DNA from: Pseudomonadota bacterium
GTDB lineage: Bacteria > Pseudomonadota > Gammaproteobacteria > Burkholderiales > Burkholderiaceae_C
Assembly: GCA_020161065.1 (NCBI GenBank)
Contig: JAIUPH010000026.1
Coordinates: 62,001-126,000 of the forward strand
Direction of reading: 5' to 3'
DNA length: 64,000 nt
Below are positions 36,383 through 44,259 of the stretch, in pieces (positions within the stretch are counted from its first letter, which is position 1; the number at the start of each line of letters is the position of its first letter). The notes beneath the pieces were generated by a model. The model saw nothing but the letters and a program-made list of their open reading frames with translations, searched no databases and had not been told where the DNA came from. The translations under genes and the position numbers were made by a program.

Positions 36383-37450
36383 TCAGCGCGGCAGGCTGTT
36401 GACGTCCTTCTCCCACTTGCCGATCAGGCGCTTGCGTTCGTTGCTGGCGCCGTACTTGGCGTAGTCGTAGTTGATGAACTTGATCTTCTTGAAGTCGGGC
36501 ACGCGCGGGTCGATCTTGGCGGCCTTGTTCGACGGCACCTGGAACTGCTTGGCGGCGGCGCCCATCTCCTGCGCCGCCGGCGTCAGCGCCCATTCGTAGA
36601 ACTTCTTGGCGTTGTCGAGGTTGCGCGCGCCTTTGATGATGGTCATCGAGCCGATCTCGGCGCCGGTGCCTTCGGAGGGCGTGATGGTGGCCACCGGAAA
36701 GCCCTGCATCGCCTCGCCCGGGCCGTCGTGCACGAAGCTGATCGACAGCGTGGTCTCGCCGCGCGCCACCGCCTTGATCGGCCCGGTGCCGCTGCGCGTG
36801 TAGGCGGCGATGTTCTTGTGCAGCGCCTTCAGGTAGTCGAAGGCCTTGTCCTCGCCCATCAGCTGCACCAGCGTCGCGATCATCGTGTACGCGGTGCCGC
36901 TGCTGGCCGGGTTGGCGACCTGGATCTCGCCCTTGTAGATGGGCTTGAGCAGATCGGCCCAGCTCTGCGGCACGGGCAGCTTCTTCTTGGCGATCAGCTC
37001 GGTGTTGTAGCCGAAGCCCAGCGGGCCGCTGTAGATGCCCACCGTCTTGTAGCCGCTTTGCTGGGCCTGCTGCTGCGCCCAGAGGTGGAGCTGGCCTAAG
37101 GCCGGGCTCTTGTACTCGAGCGCCAGGCCTTGCTCGGCGGCCTGCAGGTGGGGGTCGCCGGTGCCGCCGAACCAGACGTCGGTCTTCGGGTTGGCGCGCT
37201 CGGCGATCAACTGCGCCAGCGCCTCGCCCGAGCCCTTCAGCGACATGTTGACCTTGATGCCCGTGGTGCGCGCGAACACGGTCTGGATCATGTTGCACCA
37301 CTCGGCCTGCACCGAGCAGATCACGTTGAGCTGGCCGGCGTCTTGCGCGCGCGCGGCGCCAACGGGGACGGCCAGCGCGGCCAGCACGGCCAGGGACAAC
37401 GACAGGGACCGGGACCGGGACCAGGTACAGGCGATCGGGCCTTGCTTCAT
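36383..37450 (-). CDS. ABC transporter substrate-binding protein (FbpA-like)
   Basis: A 355-residue periplasmic protein with a signal peptide (ending 'GAARAQ') and the binding fold typical of the FbpA/AfuA group ('VICSVQAEWCNMIQTVF', 'GSGEALAQL', 'DVWFGGTGDPH'). Such proteins bind ferric iron, though relatives bind 2-aminoethylphosphonate or sugar phosphates. A Tyr-containing segment 'FINYDYAKYG' lies near the C-terminus. It is the first gene of the operon; GGAG is present just before the ATG. The signal region is encoded by a repetitive GGGACC/GACAGG stretch. Confidence 0.92.
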   Translation of the reverse strand: MKQGPIACTWSRSRSLSLSLAVLAALAVPVGAARAQDAGQLNVICSVQAEWCNMIQTVFARTTGIKVNMSLKGSGEALAQLIAERANPKTDVWFGGTGDPHLQAAEQGLALEYKSPALGQLHLWAQQQAQQSGYKTVGIYSGPLGFGYNTELIAKKKLPVPQSWADLLKPIYKGEIQVANPASSGTAYTMIATLVQLMGEDKAFDYLKALHKNIAAYTRSGTGPIKAVARGETTLSISFVHDGPGEAMQGFPVATITPSEGTGAEIGSMTIIKGARNLDNAKKFYEWALTPAAQEMGAAAKQFQVPSNKAAKIDPRVPDFKKIKFINYDYAKYGASNERKRLIGKWEKDVNSLPR

Positions 37451-37475
37451 GAAGCGACGCTCCTAGATTCTTGGC

Positions 37476-37500
37476 AAAGGAAGAAGGGAAAGGGAAAGAA
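37476..37500 (+). repeat. Homopurine tract between divergent genes
   Basis: A 25-base pure purine run (AAAGGAAGAAGGG, then AAAGGGAAAGAA) lies in the 5' region of the binding-protein gene, where it is a pyrimidine run on the coding strand. It stands out in a very GC-rich context and could be part of the promoter or leader. Confidence 0.5.
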
Positions 37501-37619
37501 CGGAAATGATCGCACGAGGATGACAGCCCCCTCGCCGGCCGGCCAGCGGGGAAGCCCCAGCAGTGCAACGATCGCGGCGCCGGGTTGGATGGCCCCCGGA
37601 TGGCGCCAGAATCGGCCGC

Positions 37620-38798
37620 ATGCCGATGTCGTTGTTGTCTCGCCTGCCCGCCCGCCGTTCGGGCCTGGCCGCCGTCCTCGTCTTGTGGGGTGGACTGGCC
37701 CAGGCCGCCACCTGGATCGTCGGGCCCGACAAGCCGTCGATGACGCTGGCCGAGGCGCTGGCCGCCGCGGCCGACGGCGACACCGTGGCGTTGATGCCCG
37801 GCCGCTACAAGGGCCAGACCGGCGTGGTGACCAAGCGGCTGACGCTGCGCGCCGTGGCCGAGCGCCCGGTGCTCGAAGCCGCCGGCCAGATGGCCGAGCG
37901 CAAGGGCATCCTGGTGGTGCGCGGCGGCGAGGTCACGGTCGACAACATCGAGTTTCGCGGCGCCCGCGCGGCCGACGCCGACGGCTCGGGCATCCGCCAC
38001 GAAAGCGGCAGCCTCACGGTGCGCAACTGCCTGTTCTTCGACAACGAGAAAGGGCTGATGAGCACCAACGACGAACAGGCGCGGCTGGTCATCGAAGACA
38101 GCGAGTTCGGCCTGGCGCCGCACGTCGAAGGCGGCTTGCCGCACCTGCTGTACGTCGGCCGCATCGCCAGCTTCAGCCTGCGCGGCAGCCGCTTCTACGG
38201 CGGCTACGAAGGCCACCTGGTGAAGAGCCGCGCGCGCGAGAGCCGCATCACGTACAACCTGATCTACGACGGCAACGAAGGCCAGTCCTCGTACGAGATC
38301 GACCTGCCCGAAGGCGGGCTGGCCTGGATCATCGGCAACATCATCGGCCAGAGCGAACACGCGCAGAACCCGGTGGTCGTGGCCTACGGCGCCGAGGGCG
38401 GGCACTGGCCGAAGAACGCGCTGTATCTGTCGCACAACAGCTTCATCGGCAACCCGTGGCCGCCGAGCTGGAACCTGCGCGTGTTCGAAAGCCGGCTGCC
38501 CGGCCCGGTGGACGTGAAGGCCGTCAACAACCTCAGCCTCGGGCTGGGCGTGTTCAGCCCCGGCACCAGCGGCGTGTTCGAAGGCAACCGCTGGGCCTTG
38601 CGCCGGCGCGCCGTGCAAAGCATTTACACGCTGGAGTTCGGCCTCACCGAAGCCTCGGGCCTGCGCGGCAGCGTTGGCCCCGCCGGCCAGGGCGGCGGCG
38701 AGTCGCTGCAGCCCACGGCCGAGTTCAAGCTGCCGCGCGGCACGCGGCCGATCCAGCCGCCGGCGGCGTGGTCGCCGGGCGCGATGCAGACGCCCTGA
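37620..38798 (+). CDS. Secreted right-handed parallel beta-helix protein (paralogue 1)
   Basis: A 392-residue protein with a signal peptide (cleavage near 'GLAQA-ATW'). It shows serial beta-helix rungs: 'ILVVRGGEVTVDNIEFRGAR', 'LTVRNCLFFDN', 'FSLRGSRFYGGYEGHLVKS', 'ESRITYNLIYDG' and 'YLSHNSFIGN'. The fold is used by polysaccharide lyases and adhesins, but no catalytic set is recognised. It is about 40% similar by eye to the protein encoded after zwf, with matching block order. The start could be 37620 or 37626. Confidence 0.83.
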   Translation: MPMSLLSRLPARRSGLAAVLVLWGGLAQAATWIVGPDKPSMTLAEALAAAADGDTVALMPGRYKGQTGVVTKRLTLRAVAERPVLEAAGQMAERKGILVVRGGEVTVDNIEFRGARAADADGSGIRHESGSLTVRNCLFFDNEKGLMSTNDEQARLVIEDSEFGLAPHVEGGLPHLLYVGRIASFSLRGSRFYGGYEGHLVKSRARESRITYNLIYDGNEGQSSYEIDLPEGGLAWIIGNIIGQSEHAQNPVVVAYGAEGGHWPKNALYLSHNSFIGNPWPPSWNLRVFESRLPGPVDVKAVNNLSLGLGVFSPGTSGVFEGNRWALRRRAVQSIYTLEFGLTEASGLRGSVGPAGQGGGESLQPTAEFKLPRGTRPIQPPAAWSPGAMQTP

Positions 38799-38823
38799 CG
38801 CCGTGACGCCCTGACGGCCGCCC

Positions 38824-38843
38824 GCGCCGGCCGCGGCCGGCGC
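38824..38843. terminator. 20-bp perfect palindrome after the beta-helix gene
   Basis: GCGCCGGCCG and CGGCCGGCGC form a perfect palindrome 26 bases after the stop codon and just before the zwf promoter. It may end the upstream transcript. There is no T-run. Confidence 0.4.
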
Positions 38844-38872
38844 CGCGACCGCGTTGCGCCGCGACCGCGTTG
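38841..38872 (+). repeat. 16-bp perfect tandem duplication before zwf
   Basis: CGCCGCGACCGCGTTG occurs twice head to tail (38841-38856 and 38857-38872). The end of the second copy supplies the first bases of the proposed zwf -35 box. Confidence 0.85.
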
Positions 38873-38898
38873 ACCGGCGGACGAAACTCATGCATAGT
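38870..38898 (+). promoter_or_regulatory. Sigma-70 promoter of zwf
   Basis: TTGACC (38870-38875) and CATAGT (38893-38898) are separated by exactly 17 bases. A transcript would start near 38905, inside the adjacent palindrome, so a repressor bound there would block initiation. Confidence 0.6.
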
Positions 38899-38901
38899 GA
38901 A

Positions 38902-38922
38902 GTTCGTAACTAAATTACGAAC
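38902..38922. promoter_or_regulatory. HexR-like operator upstream of zwf
   Basis: GTTCGTAA-CTAAA-TTACGAAC is a perfect 8-base inverted repeat 15 bases before the zwf ATG. Its core GTAA-CTAAA-TTAC closely resembles the known gammaproteobacterial HexR site, TGTAATTAAATTACA. A HexR-type gene lies 2.6 kb downstream in the same cluster. Binding is inferred. Confidence 0.65.
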
Positions 38923-38937
38923 CCACTCCTTCTGCGC

Positions 38938-40383
38938 ATGTCCTTCGATCTCGTGTTCTTCGGCGGTACCGGCGACCTCACCTGGCGCAAGCTGATGCCG
39001 GCGCTGTTCCAGGCCTTCCGGCACGGCAAGCTGCCGCCCGGCGGCCGCATCCTGGCGGTGGCGCGCGACGAGCGCAGCGACGAGCAGTACCGCGCCCTCA
39101 TCCGCGAGCGCTTCGCCGAGGTCGAGCCCTCCAAGCGCCCCAGCGACGAAGAGTTCGCGCGCTTCGCCGAGATGCTGCACTACCGGCGCATGGACTTGTC
39201 GCAGCCCGAGCACTACGCCGGCCTCAAGCAGTGGATCGACGCGCGCGACGCCGACACCGCGGTGCTCTACCTGGCGACCAGCCCCTACCTGTTTCCGGTG
39301 ATCTGCGAGCAGCTCGGCGCCGCCGGCCTGAACGGCCCCAAGGTGCGCGTGGTGCTGGAAAAGCCGCTCGGCCACGACCTCGACAGCGCGCGCCAGATCA
39401 ACCGCGTCGTGCGCTCGGCCTTCCACGAGACGCAGGCCTTCCGCATCGACCACTACCTGGGCAAGCCGGCAGTGCAGAACCTGATGGCGCTGCGCTTCGG
39501 CAACACCTTGTTCGAGCCGCTGTGGCGGCGCGAGTGCATCGCCAACATCCAGATCACGCTGGCCGAGGCGCTGGGCGTGGGCACCCGCGGCGACTACTAC
39601 GACAAGACCGGCGCCTTGCGCGACATGGTGCAGAACCACGCGCTGCAGTTGCTGACGATGATCGCGATGGAGCCGCCGTCGACCAACGACGCCGACGCCA
39701 TCCGCGACGAGAAGCTCAAGGTGCTGCGCTCGCTCAAGCCCTTCACGCCCGACAGCGTGGCGCGCGACGTGGTGCGCGGCCAGTACCGCGCCGGCAGCGC
39801 CGACGGCAAGCCGGTGGTCGGCTACCTCGAAGAAGTGAAGGTGCCCCCTGGCAGCCATTGCGAGACCTTCGTCGCGCTGCGCACCGAGGTGCAGAACTGG
39901 CGCTGGGCCGGCGTGCCCTTCTACCTGCGCACCGGCAAGCGGCTGGCGGCGCGCGACTCGCAGATCGTCGTCAACTTCCGCGAGGTGCCGCACCCCATCT
40001 TCCCCGGCACGCGGCGCGCCAACAAGCTGGTGATCAAGCTGCAGCCCGAGGACGGGCTGGAGCTGCACCTGCTGGCCGTCAAGGGCGGCGGCACCAACGA
40101 GCGGCTGACGCCGGTGTCGCTGGACCTCGACTTCGACAAGGCCTTCCCGACCGAGCGCGTCGGCGCCTACGAGCGGCTGCTGCTCGACGCCATCGCCGGG
40201 CGGCTGAACCTGTTCGTGCGCAGCGACGAGCAGGAGCAGGCCTGGACCTGGGTGATGCCCATCCTCGACGCCTGGGCCGCCGACCCCGCGGGCCCGCGGC
40301 CCTATGCCGCCGGCACCTGGGGCCCGGCCGCCGCCAGCGCGCTGGTGGCGCGCGACGGCTGCGCCTGGGACGAAGAGGAATGA
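38938..40383 (+). CDS. zwf: Glucose-6-phosphate 1-dehydrogenase
   Basis: A 481-residue enzyme oxidising glucose-6-P to 6-phosphogluconolactone with NADP+. The dinucleotide motif is 'FFGGTGDLTWRKLMPAL' and the active-site signature 'FRIDHYLGKPAVQN' with the catalytic His. Length is normal. It feeds the pentose phosphate and Entner-Doudoroff routes; pgi and tal lie on the other side of the cluster. A sigma-70 promoter and a palindrome directly precede it. The second beta-helix gene starts eight bases after its stop, so both are probably co-transcribed. Confidence 0.96.
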   Translation: MSFDLVFFGGTGDLTWRKLMPALFQAFRHGKLPPGGRILAVARDERSDEQYRALIRERFAEVEPSKRPSDEEFARFAEMLHYRRMDLSQPEHYAGLKQWIDARDADTAVLYLATSPYLFPVICEQLGAAGLNGPKVRVVLEKPLGHDLDSARQINRVVRSAFHETQAFRIDHYLGKPAVQNLMALRFGNTLFEPLWRRECIANIQITLAEALGVGTRGDYYDKTGALRDMVQNHALQLLTMIAMEPPSTNDADAIRDEKLKVLRSLKPFTPDSVARDVVRGQYRAGSADGKPVVGYLEEVKVPPGSHCETFVALRTEVQNWRWAGVPFYLRTGKRLAARDSQIVVNFREVPHPIFPGTRRANKLVIKLQPEDGLELHLLAVKGGGTNERLTPVSLDLDFDKAFPTERVGAYERLLLDAIAGRLNLFVRSDEQEQAWTWVMPILDAWAADPAGPRPYAAGTWGPAAASALVARDGCAWDEEE

Positions 40384-40390
40384 CCCCGGC

Positions 40391-41530
40391 GTGAAGCGCC
40401 GCACCGGCCTGGGCGCGCTGCTGGCCGCGGCCTGCGTGCCGGGGCTGGCGCGCGGCCGCACGCTGCGCGTGGAGCCGGGCGACAGCCTGCAGCAGGCGCT
40501 GGACGGCGCGCGCGACGGCGACCTCATCGAGCTGGCCGAGGGCGAGCATCGCGGCCAGGCCGCCATCATCACGCAGCGCGCGCTGACGCTGCGCGGCGCC
40601 GGCCGCGGCGCGCTGCTGCACGCCGACGGCGCGCACGCCGAGGGCAAGGCGCTGCTGGTGGTGCGCGGCGGCCGCGTGCGCATCGACAACCTCGAATTCC
40701 GCGGCGCGCGCGTTGCCGACGGCAACGGCGCCGGCATCCGCTTCGAGCGCGGCGCGCTGGACCTGCGGCGCTGCCGCTTCTTCGACAACGAGATGGGCCT
40801 GCTGTCGGCCAACGACGAAGACGCCGAGCTGGCCGTGCACGACTGCGACTTCGGCGACGCGCCGCGCCACGAAGGCCTGCTGCACCACCTGCTGTACGTG
40901 GGCCGCATGCGCAGCCTGGTGCTGACCGGCAGCCGCTTCGGCAACGGCTGGCGCGGCCACCTGGTGAAGTCGCGCGCGGCGCGCAACCTGGTGGCCTGCA
41001 ACCAGTTCGTCGACGGCGGCGACGGCGAATGCAGCTACGAGCTCGAATTCCCCAACGGCGGCCTGGTCTGGGTGATCGGCAACGTGCTGGGCCAGGGGCC
41101 GCGGCCGCAGAACACGACGCTGCTGGCCTATGGCGCCGAGCGCGACGCGCACGCCGACAGCGCGCTGTTCGTCGCCCACAACAGCTTCGTCAACGACGCC
41201 GGGCTGCCGGCGGTCTTCGTGCGCCGGTGGCCCGAGCGGCTGCCGGCCGACGCCGGACTGCAGCTGGCCAACAACCTGCTGCTGGGCGAAGGCACGTGCG
41301 CCGAGGCCGGCGTCGACACGGGCAACGTTTCACGTGAGCTGGCTGCGCTGGACCGCGCCCGCGGGCTGCTGGCCGGGCTGCGCGCGCTGGCGCCCGCGCT
41401 GCCGGCGGTGGCCGCGGCCGGCTGCGCGCGCGGCGTCGCCCTGGCGCCGGCCGACGAGATCGACGCGCCGCTGGGCGTGCGGCCGCTGGCCGCGCCGGCA
41501 CGGTGGCGCCCCGGCGCCTTCCAGGACTGA
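40391..41530 (+). CDS. Secreted right-handed parallel beta-helix protein (paralogue 2)
   Basis: A 379-residue protein starting at GTG 40391, with an Arg-containing signal peptide ('KRRTGLGALLAAACVPGLAR'). Blocks match paralogue 1 in order: 'LLVVRGGRVRIDNLEFRGAR', 'CRFFDNEMGLLSANDEDAEL', 'SRFGNGWRGHLVKSRAARN' and 'LFVAHNSFVNDAG'. No catalytic residues are recognised. Its place between zwf and hexR suggests shared expression with sugar catabolism; a role at the cell surface in polysaccharide binding or cleavage is possible but unproven. Confidence 0.82.
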   Translation: MKRRTGLGALLAAACVPGLARGRTLRVEPGDSLQQALDGARDGDLIELAEGEHRGQAAIITQRALTLRGAGRGALLHADGAHAEGKALLVVRGGRVRIDNLEFRGARVADGNGAGIRFERGALDLRRCRFFDNEMGLLSANDEDAELAVHDCDFGDAPRHEGLLHHLLYVGRMRSLVLTGSRFGNGWRGHLVKSRAARNLVACNQFVDGGDGECSYELEFPNGGLVWVIGNVLGQGPRPQNTTLLAYGAERDAHADSALFVAHNSFVNDAGLPAVFVRRWPERLPADAGLQLANNLLLGEGTCAEAGVDTGNVSRELAALDRARGLLAGLRALAPALPAVAAAGCARGVALAPADEIDAPLGVRPLAAPARWRPGAFQD

Positions 41531-41568
41531 CCCCCGACGAACCCACGACGAAAGACGGAGACAAGCCC

Positions 41569-42477
41569 ATGCTGGACCGCATCCGCGCATCGATCCCCGC
41601 GCTGCCGCCGGCCGAGCAGCGCGTCGCGCGGCTGCTGCTGGCCGACCCGCGCAGCTTTGCCACGCTGCCGGTGGCCGAGCTGGCCGAGCGCTCGCATGTC
41701 AGCAAGCCCACCGTGGTGCGCTTTTGCCGCAGCGTGGGCTACGACGGGCTGGCCGACTTCAAGCTCAAGCTGGCCGGCAGCGTCAACGAAGGCGTGCCCT
41801 TCGTGCACCGCGCGGTCGACGAGGACGACAAGGCCGGCGACATCACCGTCAAGGTGATCGACAACGCGGTGGCCGCGCTGCTGCGCTACCGCAACGCGGC
41901 CGCCGGGCAGGCGGTGGAGCGCGCCATCAAGGCGCTGGTGCGCGCCGGCAGCGAAGGGCGGCGCATCGAGTTCTACGGCGTCGGCAACTCGGGCATCGTC
42001 GCGCAGGATGCGCAGCACAAGTTCTTCCGCCTGGGCGTGCGCTCGTCGGCGGTCAGCGACGGCCACGTGCAGGTGATGAGCGCCACCATGCTGGCGCCCG
42101 GCGACTGCGCCGTCATCATCTCCAACAGCGGCCGCAGCAAGGACTTGCTCGACGTGGCCGACATCGCGCGCCGCAAGGGCGCCACGGTGATCGCCATCAC
42201 CGCCAGCGGCTCGCCGCTGGCGCACGAGGTGCAGGGGCCGCAGCACGTGCTGCTGGCCGCCGACCATCCGGAAGACGCCGACCGCTACAGCCCGATGGTC
42301 TCGCGGCTGCTGCACCTGTTGATCGTCGACATCCTGACCACCGGCGTCGCGCTGCGCTTAAGCAGCGCCGGCCTGCGGCCGCTGCTGGCCGAGATGAAGA
42401 AGAACCTGCGTCTAAGGCGTTATGTGGGCGCAGCGCCGGGCCCGGGGTCGAGCGACAACAGCCCGAGCACGCCGTAG
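41569..42477 (+). CDS. hexR: RpiR/HexR-family transcriptional regulator
   Basis: A 302-residue regulator: an N-terminal helix-turn-helix of the RpiR type ('LPVAELAERSHVSKPTVVRF') and a C-terminal SIS sugar-phosphate-binding domain ('YGVGNSGIVAQDAQHKF', 'IISNSGRSKDLLDVADIA'). HexR represses zwf and Entner-Doudoroff genes and is released by 2-keto-3-deoxy-6-phosphogluconate. The domains normally end near 'KKNLRLRRY'; the final ~18 residues are a Gly/Pro/Ser tail that reads through the 3' end of the convergent mlaB gene (58-base overlap). The ATG at 41569 fits the family start. Confidence 0.92.
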   Translation: MLDRIRASIPALPPAEQRVARLLLADPRSFATLPVAELAERSHVSKPTVVRFCRSVGYDGLADFKLKLAGSVNEGVPFVHRAVDEDDKAGDITVKVIDNAVAALLRYRNAAAGQAVERAIKALVRAGSEGRRIEFYGVGNSGIVAQDAQHKFFRLGVRSSAVSDGHVQVMSATMLAPGDCAVIISNSGRSKDLLDVADIARRKGATVIAITASGSPLAHEVQGPQHVLLAADHPEDADRYSPMVSRLLHLLIVDILTTGVALRLSSAGLRPLLAEMKKNLRLRRYVGAAPGPGSSDNSPSTP

Positions 42478-42722
42478 AGCTGCGCCAGCTCGCGCAGCTT
42501 GGCCGGCGCGTGCAGCACCTGCAGCCGGCTGCCGCGCGCGCGCACGACGCGCTGCGCGTGCAGCAGCAGCGCGATGGCCGAGCTGTCGAAGCGCTGCAGC
42601 GCCGCGGCGTCGATCTGCAGGCCCTCGGCCGCCGTGGCGCCGGCGGCCGCGGCGTCAACCGCGGCCAGCAGCGCGCCGGCCTGTTCGAGGCCGGCCTCGG
42701 CCGGCAGCTGCAGGCTGGGCAT
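42420..42722 (-). CDS. mlaB: STAS-domain protein, MlaB-type
   Basis: A 100-residue STAS domain with 'LQRFDSSAIALLLHAQR', where the Ser pair matches the conserved Asp-Ser/Thr site of MlaB. In the MlaFEDB inner-membrane complex MlaB stabilises the MlaF ATPase. It is the last gene of the leftward mla operon, four bases after mlaC. Its 3' 58 bases overlap the end of hexR on the opposite strand. Confidence 0.88.
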   Translation of the reverse strand: MPSLQLPAEAGLEQAGALLAAVDAAAAGATAAEGLQIDAAALQRFDSSAIALLLHAQRVVRARGSRLQVLHAPAKLRELAQLYGVLGLLSLDPGPGAAPT

Positions 42723-42726
42723 CGCC

Positions 42727-43341
42727 TCAGCTCTTGGCGGCGGCCTTGTTGCGCTCGGCCAGCTTGCCGATCAGCCCGTCGATGCCGCCGGCGCCCAGCT
42801 CCTGCGCGAACTGCGAGCGGTAGCTCGTCACCAGCCAGATGCCGCCGACGTTGACGTCGATGATCTTCCAGTCGGCGTCGAACTTGTCGAGCCGGTAGTC
42901 GAGCTTGATCGCGTCGCCGCTGCCGCGCACCTCGCTTTGCACGACGACCTGGTTGCTCTGCGGCACGGCCTGGGTCTTGGTGATCTCGACCGTCTGGTCC
43001 TTGATCTGCGTGAGCGCGCCGGCATACACGCGCACCAGCAGCGTCTTGAATTCGGCCTGCAGCCGGCTGCGCTGCTCGGGCGTGGCCTCGCGCCACTTGG
43101 GGCCGACGGCCGAGCGCGTCATGACCTCGAAGTTGACGCTGGGCATCACCTTGGCGTCGACCAGCGCGATGATCTTGTTGATGTCGCCGCCCTGGATGGC
43201 CTTGTCGGCCTTGGCGGTGTCGATCACCTCGGTGGAGATGCGCTTCACCAGGGCGTCGGGCGTCGCCTGGGCGAGCGCGGCCCCGGCGAGCGAGAGCGCC
43301 ATCCAGGCACCGATCAGCAGCTTCTTGAACACGTTCTTCAT
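42727..43341 (-). CDS. mlaC: Phospholipid-binding periplasmic protein MlaC
   Basis: A 204-residue protein with a signal peptide (ending 'GAALAQA') and the MlaC/Ttg2D fold: 'YAGALTQIKDQTVEI', 'YRLDKFDADWKIIDVNVGGI' and 'SYRSQFAQEL'. It carries phospholipid between the outer-membrane MlaA and the inner-membrane MlaFEDB complex. The ATG at 43341 starts the signal peptide; a slightly earlier ATG at 43353 is less likely. Confidence 0.95.
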   Translation of the reverse strand: MKNVFKKLLIGAWMALSLAGAALAQATPDALVKRISTEVIDTAKADKAIQGGDINKIIALVDAKVMPSVNFEVMTRSAVGPKWREATPEQRSRLQAEFKTLLVRVYAGALTQIKDQTVEITKTQAVPQSNQVVVQSEVRGSGDAIKLDYRLDKFDADWKIIDVNVGGIWLVTSYRSQFAQELGAGGIDGLIGKLAERNKAAAKS

Positions 43342-43416
43342 CCTTTCGGCCAAAACGGCCCTTGGGTGGCCGCCCGGCTACAACGCAGCGCGGGCCGCCG
43401 CGGTTGGCCCGCGCGC

Positions 43417-44259
43417 TCAGCTCCCCTTCTTGGGTGGTGCGTCGGTCGTCTTGGGCGCGGGATCGTCGGCCCCTTCGTCCTCGAACTTCTCCAGCGGCGG
43501 CGCGCCGTCGTAGACCTGGTCGCGCCGGCGCGCGAAATAGGCATCGCGCAGGAAGCTGTACTTGTCCAGCGAGATGTCGCTCAGCAGTTGCGTGGTGGCC
43601 AGCAGCTCGGCGCGGACGCTGACGAGCTGCAGCGCGCTGGTGGCCCAGACGTTGGCGTCGAAGTACAGGCTGGTCGAGCCGGCATAGCGGTCGAACGGCA
43701 GCGCCGCGGCGTCGCGCACCGACGACGGCCCGAACACCGGCAGCACGACGTAAGGCCCGGCCGGCACGCCCCACACGCCCAGCGTCTGGCCGAGGTCTTC
43801 CGAGCGCCGCGGCAGCCGCAGTTCGGTGGCCGGGTCGAGGATGCCGCCCAGCCCGAACAGCGTGTTGCTGAGCACGCGCATGCCCATCTCGAAGCCCGAG
43901 CCCACCTTGCCTTGCAGGAAGTGGTTGGCGGTGGACCAGACGTCGCCGATGTTGCCGAAGAAGTTGCCGACGCCGGTGCGCACCAGCGGCGGCACGACGT
44001 CGCGATAGGCCTGCGCCACCGGCCGCAGCACGGCTTCGTCCAGCGCTTCGTTGAAGGCGAAGACCTTGCGGTTCCAGCGCTCCCACGGGTCGACCGGGTT
44101 GACCACCGGGGTGGCCTTGGTCGTCGCAGTGGCCGCGGTGGCCGTGGTGGCCGTGGTGGCCGAGGTGGCCGTGGTTGAGGCCGCCGGCGGCACGCTGGCG
44201 CAGCCGCTGGCCAGCGCCAGCGTGGCGGCGGCGCAGGCGAGGCCGAGGGCGCGCCTCAC
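43417..44259 (-). CDS. mlaA: Outer-membrane lipoprotein MlaA (VacJ)
   Basis: A 280-residue lipoprotein (lipobox 'LASGC') containing 'NPVDPWERWNRKVFAFNEAL', 'VGNFFGNIGDVWSTANHFLQ' and 'GPYVVLPVFGPSSVRDA', all typical of MlaA, which removes misplaced phospholipids from the outer leaflet. After the lipidated Cys lies an Ala/Thr-rich spacer coded by a 9-base tandem repeat. The start is GTG at 44259, overlapping the mlaD stop (GTGA). In betaproteobacteria mlaA commonly lies inside the mla operon, unlike in E. coli. Confidence 0.94.
   Translation of the reverse strand: MRRALGLACAAATLALASGCASVPPAASTTATSATTATTATAATATTKATPVVNPVDPWERWNRKVFAFNEALDEAVLRPVAQAYRDVVPPLVRTGVGNFFGNIGDVWSTANHFLQGKVGSGFEMGMRVLSNTLFGLGGILDPATELRLPRRSEDLGQTLGVWGVPAGPYVVLPVFGPSSVRDAAALPFDRYAGSTSLYFDANVWATSALQLVSVRAELLATTQLLSDISLDKYSFLRDAYFARRRDQVYDGAPPLEKFEDEGADDPAPKTTDAPPKKGS
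44129..44173 (-). repeat. 9-bp tandem repeat in the mlaA spacer
   Basis: Five units of GTGGCCGTG (with single-base variants) encode an Ala/Thr repeat between the lipid anchor and the folded domain. Copy-number change would alter spacer length in frame. Confidence 0.8.
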
